A stretch of 64,000 nucleotides of DNA from Membranipora membranacea (Eukaryota > Bryozoa > Gymnolaemata > Cheilostomatida > Membraniporidae). This document shows, one piece after another, positions 1 through 12,800 of this stretch (positions within the stretch are counted from its first letter, which is position 1; each line of letters opens with the position of its first letter). The stretch is taken from NCBI GenBank assembly GCA_914767715.1, contig OU612074.1, positions 6,713,501 to 6,777,500 of the forward strand. Direction: 5' to 3'. The notes beneath the pieces were generated by a model, which worked only from the letters and a program-made list of their open reading frames with translations, searched no databases and had not been told where the DNA came from. A program made the translations under genes and the position numbers.

Positions 1-1694
1 TTGAGTTTCGGGTGTTACAGACTATCAAAATTTCGGTTTTCTAGTAAAAGATGATTTGTATTTGATTGTTATAATTTCCTTCTTTGTAAGCTAAAAATCC
101 AAATCAGGTTCAAGTTTGATTACAAAGTGACCTATTGCATTCTTCCTGATGATCAAACGTTGAAGAAATAACTTGGAGTGATAGTAATTTTGTGGATAAG
201 ATGACAGATAAGACTGAAATTGTTTCACATGAATTAAGCACCAATATTATAACTAATCGATTCATCATAATGGGGCATGAGGGCATAAAAAAGACAGCCA
301 GGAAAATTAAAAACGGACATTGTAAAAGTTTTAAAGCCATGAATTTGCACTTGCCCGAATCGAAGTAACGGCAAATAACCAGTTTTAATGGTGTGAGGCA
401 AACTTTGAAAAATTCATCAAAACGAAAATGCTAGAGGGAAGTTGATGCTCATGATTTTCTCAATCCGTCAAGATTTGTATTTATTTGTGCCATACTCTCA
501 CTGTCACTGATATTGGTTTAACAGACTAGTCAGCAGATAAACCAAGGAGTACGCCCCTCAACAAGGAACTTTTGTGACCATCTGAGTCAAATAATAAACG
601 TTTAATGTATTAACCATTATTGTTATGAGCAGTCTTTATCAGAACACAGCAATCTTCATGCTAGAAACTTATCATTTATTGATGAGATTTTTATTTAGAA
701 TCAACACCAATCACTGCTCTGGGCAATCGTGTTTTTCCTGGTCCTAGACTGTTATTGCCTCAGATGCTTACATCCATCCGTGAATCATTGGCTATCTCTG
801 CAAACTGGGCAATAATTTGCAGTCATTTATGTGAATGTTTTGAATAAGGAAAATTATGGAATTCTAAGAACTTATGAAGTTTATATTGGGAACAAAATTT
901 CCTTCTGATTCATTCAAAATTTAGTGAAATTATAGATTGATCTGAACCGGATCCTAAATGAGTTTGACCAGCAGCTTTGACAAGGAAAATCAATGTTCAA
1001 TCAATACATGGGATTAACGTTTAGGTAAACTTTCGCATGCATAGAAACCCATTTCTGCTTTCGGAGGCAGGACCGTTTTGATTAAAAACAAATGAATAAG
1101 GCGGCTTGCATAGAACAACAGTTTCTTTGAGGGAGCCCCGGGTTCAAATCCCGGCCGTGGCAGAGCTCTTTTCACGTTTTTTCATCATGAAAATCATTAG
1201 CATTCATCATTCGACATGGGAGTGGACCACCAATTAGAAGCATGGGACCATAGTGATTGTCAGCTTGGAAAATCGGTGTAGACTGCTATAATAGTCTATT
1301 GTCAGAAGCCAATTATCTTTCAAGTCTGCAGAAAAAAATGAGTATATACCTTGTTTTGATTGATTCCAATGTAAAAAATGATGGAGATTTTAATGGCATA
1401 GGTGTGCCATTAATATTTTGTCACTAAAACTATAAATTCCAAATTACTCTCAAATTTGAGGAGTTGTCCCCTTTTTAATTCATTTTCAAATTGAGTTGCT
1501 AACATAACCGTTTTTCTAAAGTCAGAATGAGTGACTGCGTTGGACAATCGTTTTGGATGTAAGATCTTAGCCTACTTTTTTCAGAATGAGGCTGGATGAT
1601 TTGAGAATTTTGTTTTTATTAGAAAATGTTGCTTTCTTCATCATGCTAGCAATGAAATAAACCTAAAGGTTTAGTTCATTGATGCTAGCAGGTT
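1..1694. other. Non-coding flank, no gene seen
   Basis: AT-rich sequence with only short chance reading frames. The one recognisable item is a tRNA T-arm/B-box-like stretch at about 1136-1154 (CCGGG, TTCAAAT, CCCGG on the + strand). No matching A box or acceptor stem could be found upstream, so it is probably a fragment of a tRNA-derived repeat and not a tRNA gene. Confidence 0.5.
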
Positions 1695-3577
1695 TTGTCC
1701 ATAAGTAGGATGGAGTGTGTGTGCCATTTAGAGCATAAAGGCTCAGTGGAGACCCTAGTACCACTGAGGAGTGAAGGAAAGCTGAAGAAAGTCATCAGCA
1801 GTGCTGCTGAGAAATGGGCAGCCTTATTAGATATGGAGCCATCATCATCCACTTCCAGGATGTCTGCTCAGATTTGCCAGTGACAGCAAAATACAAGCGG
1901 CTGCAGAGTCAACCAAAAGGAAGACAAAAGTGAGTGCTTACAAACCAAACCTGTCTTCTTCTCTTCTTCTTCTAGTGATGTGCTAGTGGCTTTCAAGCCA
2001 TATAAACGCACAATCTCTTACTAATGTACTTAAGTTACACTATAGAAAGGTCTAGTGGTCAGCACTGAATTGAATTTCTTTCTGAAATAAGTTTTTGACT
2101 CAATTTTACCATTAATTAAAATGCAAGTGACCTCTGGATCACCAACCAAACTCACACAATGAGCCAGTGTTGTAAGAAGTTGTGCCCTTAGGCTGCTCGT
2201 GAGTTTACTTTTCTTCAGTTTCACATCATAATAATTATAATAGGCTATATCTATTGTAAATTTGTACCCATATGTATTTTACCAGAAACAATATTCCATT
2301 TTTATTTGTGGTCCTGCTACAAAGAGGTATACCTAATTGGCTTTTCTTGTTCTATGGGAATATGATGAGCCTGAGGAAGACATATGTAATGTCAGCACAC
2401 CGGTGTAGTCAGCAAAGTACACTAGGTCTCAGGCAAATACCCATATTAACCCTGGTCCCGCGCTACCCAAAGTATGTGTGGTCTGTCGGAAGGAGACAAA
2501 ATATGTAAACAAAAGGCGAGAGCAACTCCATCAGATTCAGACACTAGAAGGAGGTAAGGTTTGCATTGATGTGCACCATACTACAAAATGATGTCCTGAT
2601 GACGGACACATACATGTAATTCCCTTGAAGACTGATTGAAGGCAGATGGGGCCTACAGGTAATTTAGATGCGCTAAACTTTGCTAAAAGTGAAGCTAGTA
2701 GCGTTGTACTAGTGCCAATTTGGCGAGGCTTAGCGTGCCTAAACTATCTTATAGAGAAATATCGGTAAACATACTGTAGCCTAATTGCGCAAACTTTCAA
2801 TACTCTTTGCCTTGTCACGAGTAAAACAATTATGTCTTCAGGTGAATTGATAGAAGCCGCACGATTCATTGAGGATCAGCAGCTACTCTCTTTTGTCAGC
2901 TCACAATCACATGACATAGCTGCCGCTGATGCTCAATACATCTCTCATGTAGGAGCAAATATGTTATGGCATACAAGCGGAGGCTTGAGCAACTTCAACC
3001 TGCTTCACTGTAAGTATCGATAAAGCAAGCAGATATTATTAAATTGATAAGATTAAAGAACCTGTCCATAAGACCTACTTCTGCTTTAAAACCTGGGTGT
3101 TATCAACATTATATGTCGGGTGGTATGTAGGATACCGGCAGTCTCCATTAGTTTAAGTACCCTAATAAATTTTGCCAGAAGTGGAGCTAGTGGCATTTTA
3201 GTATCAATTTACTCTTTTTCCTCTTATTGGAGGTCGATAGCAAAAACGCCACTAGCTCAATTCTTGGCATACCTTAATCTAGTGGTACATGCATGTATTG
3301 TTTGCTTTTCTCAATCCAGGTCTGAAGTAGAAGAAAGGTCTAAAGCCAATGATGACCACATCACTGCTCTGCAGCTGCTAGGAAAGGAGTTTGCTCTCTC
3401 CTCACTTCCCCCAGGAATTGAGAAACCGACCTGTGCATTGTATGGTAGCAGCGCTTCAAACATCAATGATGCTCGATTTGATGCATTCAAGAATGGCACA
3501 ACTGAGAAAGCTCTACCACCGAACGCTGATTACTTACTACTGCACACCAAACGAGCAAACTATCAGTCCAAAATCTG
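1695..3577 (+). pseudogene. Decayed multi-exon gene of a Cys-x2-Cys invertebrate protein family
   Basis: Four exon-like pieces sit in order. (1) About 1709-1929 codes MECVCHLEHKGSVETL, then continues in another frame (CLLRFASDSKIQ) to a GTGAGT donor at 1930. (2) A piece ending at 2553 before GTAAGG codes KVCVVCRKETKYVNKRRE. (3) 2842-3009 follows a TTCAG acceptor and codes ELIEAARFIEDQQLLSF and SHDIAAADAQY, then a GTAAGT donor. (4) About 3320-3577 codes PGIEKPTCALYG and LPPNADYLLLHTKRANYQ before a stop. From memory, this order (CxxC module, KYV.KRE CxxC module, DI.AA.A.Y helix, PGIEKFTCALYG-like block, LPP...LH.KRANYQ tail) resembles uncharacterised proteins scattered through invertebrate genomes, often in transposon-rich DNA. 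The frame change in piece 1 and the phase clash between pieces 3 and 4 argue for decay. Function unknown. Confidence 0.4.
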
Positions 3578-3869
3578 AGGCATTGATCTAATTAAATAGA
3601 AGTCGATGATATCCATCATTGACTTTATTTGCTTTTGAATGGATTAATGAATGGTGAAATTCTGGTACTTCAAGTGAGTACGTGAGCTACTTTGACAAAC
3701 CTTCAATTCCTTAGCATTCTTTGCTGTTGTCTGATTAAGCGACGGTGGTCATGTGTCCAGTTCGGTTAACCATTTATAAGCCAAGTGCAGTTGTATATAA
3801 TATGTTTACACAATACCAAACGGTAGGAGAAACGATAATCGATGAAATATCTTTTCTCAACTTATACAG

Positions 3870-6800
3870 AATGTCACATGGCAGACGCTTTGTACTGTGA
3901 GAATCTAAGTAAGGCGGAATCTGGTACCTGCAACAACTTAACACAGTGAGTTATTATTTTGACTTGAAGTATAGGCCAACTCCGTGACACTGCTTGGGTA
4001 ACGAATTGGATTGATTCGCCATTTGGTGCCTTAGTGGAATTTTGCAAGCTAAGGTAGATGTTTTAGTGTGATTATTCATATTTTCTAGTTTTAAGCTGAG
4101 CTCTAAAGCCAAAAAGTGATGATGAAGCTATTGGTGTCTTTTCTGACAGTTCAAAGAACACCCAGATACTTGAAACAGGAGAACTTCCTTTGTCTAGAGT
4201 CAACGCGCCTCTCATAAAACTGGATTTTGGTTACCCATGAGCCGCTAGGACAACAAAATAGAGTAGATTTTTAGAATAGCATAACATTCATGTTGTTTTA
4301 TATAATCTAGATAGAAAAGTACTGGTTCTCATTACCCAATATCTATCTTATCTTTACAAGCCAACCATATTCCTTAGATCACTATGCAGCTTAGGCACTG
4401 TGATGCAATTTAATTTGTGAACTTTTGGGTACACTTTAACATCTAAGGTTGGACCTGTCAAACTTTAACCACTGACCTTCCTATTTAGATAGGTCATTCT
4501 TGCACCATGAATAATTCCCAAAATTTCTCAAGCCATTGGTCTCTAGTTGAAAGAAATTTGGGAATATGATTAATTCAATGATGTTTTTCTATGTCATCTC
4601 AATTCTCTATGGCACAGATAGCGCCACCAACAAATTTATCAATGATTCCTCTTTTATAGGTGGAGAGATTGTGTCAGTGAGGTCACTGAAGGTTATCCCC
4701 TTTGTAATACTTCTACATTCTGCCAGGCTAAGGAGCGATGGCATCACTCCTATAAACTACAACATGAGGTAAGTCTGCTTCAGCTCATGTTAGCGGATCT
4801 GAACCCTGTGAGATACACCCTAGTTCGGACATGTTTGTATGTCATTTAAAGTGACTTGACTCTCAATTGCCTGATTTTGAGTTCTCAAGTTCTTTTTATG
4901 AGTAACATCACTAAGTGAGGACAACATTACTGTGTTAATGTGGTAGATGTCCTATTTATTTTGTACCAAATACCAAGAGAACTCACAGCTCAGACTTTCA
5001 ACAATAGAATAATCATTCACATTACTTAGGGATGGATCAAGGAGTTGAGTGTTGAATTAAAAAGTTGAGTCAAGTCCTGATTTTTTTAAGGACAAAGACG
5101 CTTTTGCGACCATCCACTTTATCATGTTCGGAAATATGTGGAGATACTGCAGATAATTGACACATTGAAGTCTTTTGTTAATCTCCTTGCCCATATTCAT
5201 ATGCTTATAGTTTTAGTTTGTGGTAAAAATTAAGGTCCTACCGAGACTTGAGACTTGAACTCGGATCGCAGGATTCAGAGTCCTGAGTGCTAACCATTAC
5301 ACCATAGAACCTTTGTGTGCAGGTCTGAAAGTTGATAAGAAAATTGCAATAGTATTGCGACATAGGCTAATTGATTATAATTGAAAGCAAATGTAGTTGA
5401 CTGAAAAAACATGGGTGAAACAACAGGGTGCTTATTATCTAATTGTGTAAGAAAACCATTACTAAGCATGGTACAATACGGATTAATCAAAGTACAAACT
5501 TAATAAAATAATATTCACCTACTGGTAAAGTGGATACATACCTTTAAACCCAAATGTGATGAGATTAGGATTCATGCCTAGCTTTGGCTTTCGTTCAGCA
5601 AGCCTAACTGATGCTAAATTGACAAGCAGATGATCAATGTTTAAAAATATCCAATTTTAAACCAACCTAAATTTGTAATAGGCTCTCATAACTAAATTGA
5701 TCATGACATAAAACAGATAGTTGTTTCCTGTGTTGTTCAAATCAAGTCAATCAAGTCAAACATAAGTCCTTGCCCATCTCATCTGTTTAGTCGTTTAAAC
5801 TGTCAGTGTTTTGTGCGAAAGTTGGCATACTGCATTCTAGACAGGCGGGGGGGGGGCCCTAAGATCTAGGGCTGGCAGGGAGGCACTGGCCTCCCTAGAA
5901 TGCTAAATATAGTGGCCTATAAGACTATAATAGAGTATTCAATGTAAAAATCAGCTTCTTCAGGATTTCAATTTGATATGTACCGTATAATTCTTCCGGT
6001 GTTGCTTTGCTCCTACCCTGAATCTTTGTCTCCCCTACAACTTTTCTAAACTACGGCCCTGGTAGATCATCTCAACTTACACATCTTACATGTTACTTTA
6101 TTTTCTGCAGCTTGCCTGGCTGACACTACAGACAGTTGTATAACAGAGATGCAGCAGTGCCTTCATAGTCAGTTTGGATATTCTCTGAACTCTTCACAGG
6201 ATTTGCATTACGTCATCTCGTGGGAATTCTTCTACGCTAATACACCCAGTGTGGACAGAGCATCCAGATGCCTGTAAGTACACAAGTGCTTGGTCATTTC
6301 CTCATTATGATTTGAGTCTGGCATTAGACTGAGCCCGTAAGACTCTTGCACTCCGCCTGACGGCCTCATATGTGTTGCTCTTCGTTTAAATGCCCTTCAG
6401 TTAATTTCAAATGCACAGCCAATCTTCTGAATTTACTCAAATGATTTGTGCTTCGGGATGGGAGGGGTCCAAAGGATGGTTTAAGTGATGGCTGGATGGT
6501 TCGTAAATGAAAAAAATGTCTGAAAAGTACCAGTTTATTTTCACCATTTTTTGTATCCTTCCTTTAACTAAAGACACGATCAGCCCTGAAAATCCTCTCA
6601 CAAACAGATGCAAAAGTTTCCATATTTCCTCATTTCCTATTACTTTCTTTATTATAGAGGGTATGTGACAGCAGAGTTGTGTTTCAATCAGACACAGTGT
6701 AGTGCTGCTGCTGACCAGACTGATATACTCAGGCTAAAGGAACTCTATAAGAGTGGATATCAGCATTACTGTTACAGCTCTGAGGACCCTTGTGGTGGGT

Positions 6801-9800
6801 ATATAAAATACTTTCCTATCATGATACTATGTTATATCAAGAGCCAGCCCTGTATGATACATGCAAAGCCTAGCGCAGCCATAGGTGGTCATAAAGGGTA
6901 AGGCCTACAGTGTCACATTCATCAAAGGCAGGCTGCAGTTATACCCACAATGCATTGTGTATTTCGCATTATCATCGTCATTGTGTTTGCAGTAGAGCGA
7001 TCTGTATTAATGTCTGCTTCTAACTAAACGAGTTTAGTAGGATAGCAGGCTATGTTAAAACAACGCATGCCTCTGGTTATATCTTCTACCCAATGAGAAC
7101 ATCGGACCTTTAGTTCTCATGCTGGTATCCAAGAGGAGGCATGACCTTAAAATAACTTGAAGATTTGATTTTATGGTTAAATACAAGCCTGTGATCGGTT
7201 TCAATTAGAATGTGGTTAGCTGGTTGTTAAAAAGTCATTCAAATAAGATTATCCAACGATCATCAAGATCACTATAAAAACCTCAATTATAGCAACCGCA
7301 AGGATTAGGTTACTACTTCACCATACCTATTGAATAAGTTTTTATGGCAACTTTCCGTTGTATGTACTGAGGCTGTTGGTTTGTGGCATTATGTTATTAC
7401 TCAGCGATTTTTTAAAGAGGATGTTGAAATCTGGAAACCAATACGATTGATACAGCTCTTACCATATTATAGGAGCCTCTATAATCTTTGAAATTCAAAT
7501 CTCGTTCTTACCCTATTGACAATTTGTTTACCACTAACAACAGGTTAAATGGTCCCTGGACAGGCAACATTAATTGACTGTTAATCCTTCATAAATACCT
7601 ATTTGAGCAACAACACATCAAAATTAAATTAAATTTAATTTATAAAAAAGGTTCATTACTAAAAAAATATCATTCATATTGTAGCTGATTTCTCCACGAC
7701 ATCCACCTCTACCACAACACCTGAGCCAACAACAGCACAGGCTGCGGCGGTCGCGGCCACACAAGGCAGTAAGTTACTTAATTTTGTCAGTACAATTATT
7801 AATACGATTTTGTGTCGTTGAAAATTATTCATTACAACAATGAGAGTTTGAAAATTGACTGTGTTAGATGGGGCAAGACTTGCTTGTATAGACAGACTAG
7901 GCCCAAACCTGGTGGTTTGCAAAATAACCCAGACTGCAACCAAAACCATTATCATTTCATTATGTAAATGATTCTAATTTCAAGAACCAAACATGCTACC
8001 GATCTCTATAAGTTTGATGTTGAGTCATCAGTTGTGGGTAACATGATAACTGCAGAGGTAGCTATGTACACTACATGTATTTATTTATATAATCTGGTCT
8101 GTTGTTATTTGTTAAGGTTGTGAACTTTGCGATGTGACTGCCTTACAGAGTGTGACACTCTCAAACAGCTACTTAGGATTCAACAGAACTTGGTTTGGAC
8201 AGAGCACTTGCAAGTAAGTGTGATCTGTCTTTGATCAGTCTCGATATGCTGTATCTTCAATAAATTGCTTTAAAACATACACCAACGGATATTCATATGC
8301 ATATCACAAGAAAATGTAGGTACTGACTAAGATGACGTTCAATGTGATGTCTTTGCTTTGATCAGGAAACAACTGATATTGCAAACATTGAAAACTATCA
8401 CTTTAAAGTTACATAGTCACAGCTGGAGCATTGGCGTTAGTTTCTTTTATACACCGGATTGCATCAATTATGAACTTACAATGTGTACAGAATGGTCTTC
8501 ATCAGTTTGAACAGACACCCCAAAAAATTGTGTTGTTATGTTTTTTAAATCATAGAAACTATACAGAAGCTTTTGACTGTTACACAAACTGCTCGATAGA
8601 TGGAATCTATGAAAATTTGGTAACCAAGGTAACATTTAACAACAAAACTGCTGGACACGAAATACTCGGCCAGCAGAGGTATGAAATGATGTCGCTCCTG
8701 AGAACTCAACTAATCATCAGCTGCAATCCAAGTGAGTTATCACATACAAACCTTGCCAATGTGTTGGCTCTGATTTACTCATTGACCCATTGGCCAACAA
8801 AAACTTCCTGGTTTTATATTGGCTGCTACAACCAATCAACGCCATATACTCCGCCTAGAATCAGCGTATTATTCGAGTAATTGATTTGCAAACCTAAACT
8901 TTTAGATAAACTCAACAATAAATGCTGTTTGCTAGATACCTCCATTGGTGTTTGTGGATCTGGATGTCAAGTTGTTGTATTTTGCTTTTCCAGCATGCCG
9001 ACATGCAGATCTGTGGGTTTGTGAGAACTATAACACTGGTGACAATCTCTGTGACCCAGAAGCTTATAACAGGTACTGACAATTTTCTACTCATTTTCTA
9101 CTCATTATCCTCTTGATTTACAAAAGATGAGTTCTCTCTTATAGAACATAAAGTAATACATATATGTTTCTATAGAATATGGATGTTGGATTTTGGGACC
9201 TGGACAGAGAAAAGGGACAAAATATAAATTGAGTTCTTTCCAATGGTCTAGTTCCAGCCAGTTTAGTTCCACCAATGATGGTCGTGTTCTGACAACTCCA
9301 AACTATTTATAAATTGTCACGCTTTAACCAGGGAGAATGGAAGGACTGGAATGGAATCCATTCTCCCTGCTTTAACATTCTAAACAGAGTTCCATATACA
9401 GTGATCTGCGTTGCATGTGTTGTGTCAATGGAAAATTAGCTTTCATCTATCCATAGTAAAATACTAAAGAACATAAAAAGCAATTATTATACACCGGGTT
9501 GAATTTCGTGCTGCAGACTGTACATTTTTTGGTTTTAGCTGGCTGTCTTGTTATGAGGCAGGAGTGGAAGAACAGCAAAACTGTAACAAAGCCTGCAATG
9601 TAGCGCAACGTCGTGTTAACTCCTTCAAGGCCATCAGAGAGATAGGCTGTGCTATACAGAGTGTGGGAGACTTGTGTGGCCAGGCAGTAATCAGATGCAC
9701 ACATGAGATGTACTCTTATAACTTTAACCTAGAGAGATTCCTCACCGCTGATCTTACTACAAATCAATCCTGCGAGTGAGTACACTCACAGAATTTTTGG

Positions 9801-12800
9801 TTGGATAATAATCTGACCAATCTATTTGCCAGATTTAAGAAAGCCTATGTTGAACCTTGCAGACACACAGAATATAGTCACATTCATAATGGCGATCCTT
9901 GATCTGATGCAACACATAATCACTGTTTCTAACCTTACAATCACTTCGGAATAAAATTTAATGGCAAACTGAACCATCCGATCGAACCAAATCCGTAACG
10001 GAACCAAGCATATTAGTTGAGAAATGGAAGCCTAGCTATAATGACTCATTTCAAATATCTTTTGTCAGATATTTTATGCTTGGTACCAAGTGCCTGTTGG
10101 GTGATCTGCTGGCGTTTGGACCTGCTGATTCACCTCTAAGCATCAATAGTATCTGTACTACAGACAATGAAAAAGGTATGTGAAAAATCCGCCAAACCAT
10201 AGCTAAGCAGCTCTGACGCCACATGGTAAATCCGCAATGATGAAGTTTTAAAGAGGATTAGCAAAAAATATAGGGCATGCTAGCAAATCATCTACAAATA
10301 CGTAATATATTTCATGCTGTCACTTTTTAGAGACTGTTCAAACTCTGGCAGCGACCTGGAGAAATCTTTATCATCATGATGAATGCGAGAGCTTAGCCTC
10401 AGGTCTCTCCTATCAGGATATTTGTAATATGGAGGCAAACGCTACCGCCCTCAACAACAACTCTTCTTCAGGATTAAATACAACCACAGATGCAGTAGTG
10501 GAGGAGATTGACAGGGAGCTGGAGGGAGTAGATGGTGAGAATGATAATGATGGTAAGTTCATGTTTATCAATGAGTATACCTTTCCCTCCCAACCTTTGC
10601 CTCATATAATGCAGCAGTTTACAGCTTGAAAAGAGGACATGCCAATCTTTACAATAACAAATTCTGACTATTCTAAATTTGGTGTGTAATTTATAAAAAT
10701 CATCTCTAAGCTCCTATGTTTAAACCAAGCGTTATCAAAGCCATTATGATGATAAATTCCCTCACCAGTTTTTGATGTAGCCTATTTAATTTTAGCATGC
10801 CCAGATTTACTTGGAGCTGGTTCACCGTGCCCTGATTATCCACTGGAAGGGGAGTGTGGAGATAAGTTTAACAGGTTGGTAGATATAATCACTGGATACC
10901 TGTAATGATAATCACATAAAGGTACTACAATTGCAAAAATTCTGCATATGCAATCTACTACTACTTGATGTTGGCAAGGTAAAGCCCTGAAGTCACAAAT
11001 TTTGCATATTCTTTGTTCAGTAGGCTATTTTTGTCATTGCAACAGTTAGAAAAAAGGTTTCTGAACTCATATTTGTAACTTTAACAAAAACTCTGGTGTG
11101 TTGGAATATTTCCTCCCAGACTCTTAATCATTGCAAAGGCAGCTATCAGCTATTGCAGCTGCATATGGGCCGAGAAATTATTTTCCTTTCTTGCAGGTAC
11201 TCTTTTGGATAAAGATCATTGACAAATAATCTTGCAACTCATCGTTCTTGCTTTACTTTTAGTTGGGTTAAATGCTTGGCAATGAATGAAGTATTCACAA
11301 ACTGTGAAGGTTTATGCACAACTAAGAGACGGAAAGCATTCGCTGACTTTACATATAAATATATGGACTGCACATTCAACAAGTCAGCAGCAAACAATAA
11401 CTTCTGTTGGCAGCACATTGAGGAGAACTGCTTGTTAGGTGAATATCTTTTTGTCTTTTGATTAACGAAATGATTTTTTAGTACCAAACATAAAGCTTTT
11501 TAGTGCATCAAAACTTCAAATTGATATGATCGCAGAGGTTTCCTCTTCCTTGGTCATTCTGACTTCCTCCTTGGTGCTGTGACACCTTTGTTGTTCTGAT
11601 CATGATCTCTCTTTTCATAATCGTAATGACTAAACTTGAACTTAATTTATTTGACTGTAACTTTTAAACTTTGTTAACTATTAAATACTTTAGTCAATGG
11701 AGCCAGCGGTCTAGCGTCGATAGCATCCGCTGATGACTTAGGGACAGTAGCTGACTTGTGTGGTAATATTTCACAGTTTTCATACTGCGTTGCTAGCTCT
11801 GTGAATGAGACCAAGACTGTCAGTGGTACACCCATTTCCTCACCCTGTGCTAATCAAATAAGGTAAGGATTAGAACGTCTATGAATAGTTGAAATTGTCT
11901 TTTTTGGGAATGTTGCTGAGCTGATTGGTTGGTTGAACAATGGATCTGCCTATCAGCTCGGCTCCAGTGCAAAGAATGAGCTTGCAGTACAGTAAATGGC
12001 AAAGTGGTTAGATCCAAATTCTTGTGATCTTGATACCCGAATATGATTCCTTCCTGCAGCAGTCTCTTATGAAGTTTGAGAATGATCTCCAATTGTGGAA
12101 AAAACAAACCAAGAGGTGATAACTCAGTTGGATCTAGCTCAAGCTCGAAATGCACATTTTTAATTTGATCCACAGTAACCATTCATACAACCAATACTTA
12201 GCAGCACAATACCGTGTTTGTTGTGTTTGCAGCGCTGTAACAAGTACTGTAGAGATTGTAGCAAATGCTTTATCTAATGGTATGTGTGATGATACTAGTC
12301 TTTACTTTGTGGAAGCTTGTTCTACATCTGCTCAGAACCAAACATCACAGGTGACATCAGGTATGAATGTTCTTGCATGTCTACCTAGCACTGACTAGCG
12401 AGCTAACCAATTTTTCGATGCCTGTTCTCATGAATTTGCTTTAAAAACAGCTGTGCATGTTTTACCAAATAAATCCATAAATATTCTAGATAACTACATA
12501 CTATAACGATCCCATAAACTGCATTGCTTAACAAGCAGACTAATGTCCAACTGCTATACTATACTATATTATAAAAATATGGTTCGCTTATAATATACGA
12601 AGATGAACTTGTTCCAATGGATACCTTCAAATTTAAATACCTTGATTTTGATATATTATTACAGAATGCATATTTACATTCACCTCCTCCGAGATGGCAG
12701 TATGTGACAGGACACACAACATAGAAGACTGTGATATCGGATTTCCAGCCTGGAAGTCATGCGTAGAGACTGCTGCTGGGCCATGCGATGGTGTCTGCAC

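Noticed and set aside
110-340. 76-residue minus frame with a hydrophobic start
   Set aside because: Isolated, AT-rich, no splice or promoter signals, and the hydrophobic stretch is expected by chance here.
1136-1160. Possible tRNA on the + strand from the GGTTCAAATCC box
   Set aside because: Only a T-arm can be folded; no D arm, anticodon arm or acceptor stem.
3391-3591. + strand frame overlapping the PGIEKPTCALYG exon
   Set aside because: Shadow of the better-supported frame, which matches family text from my knowledge.
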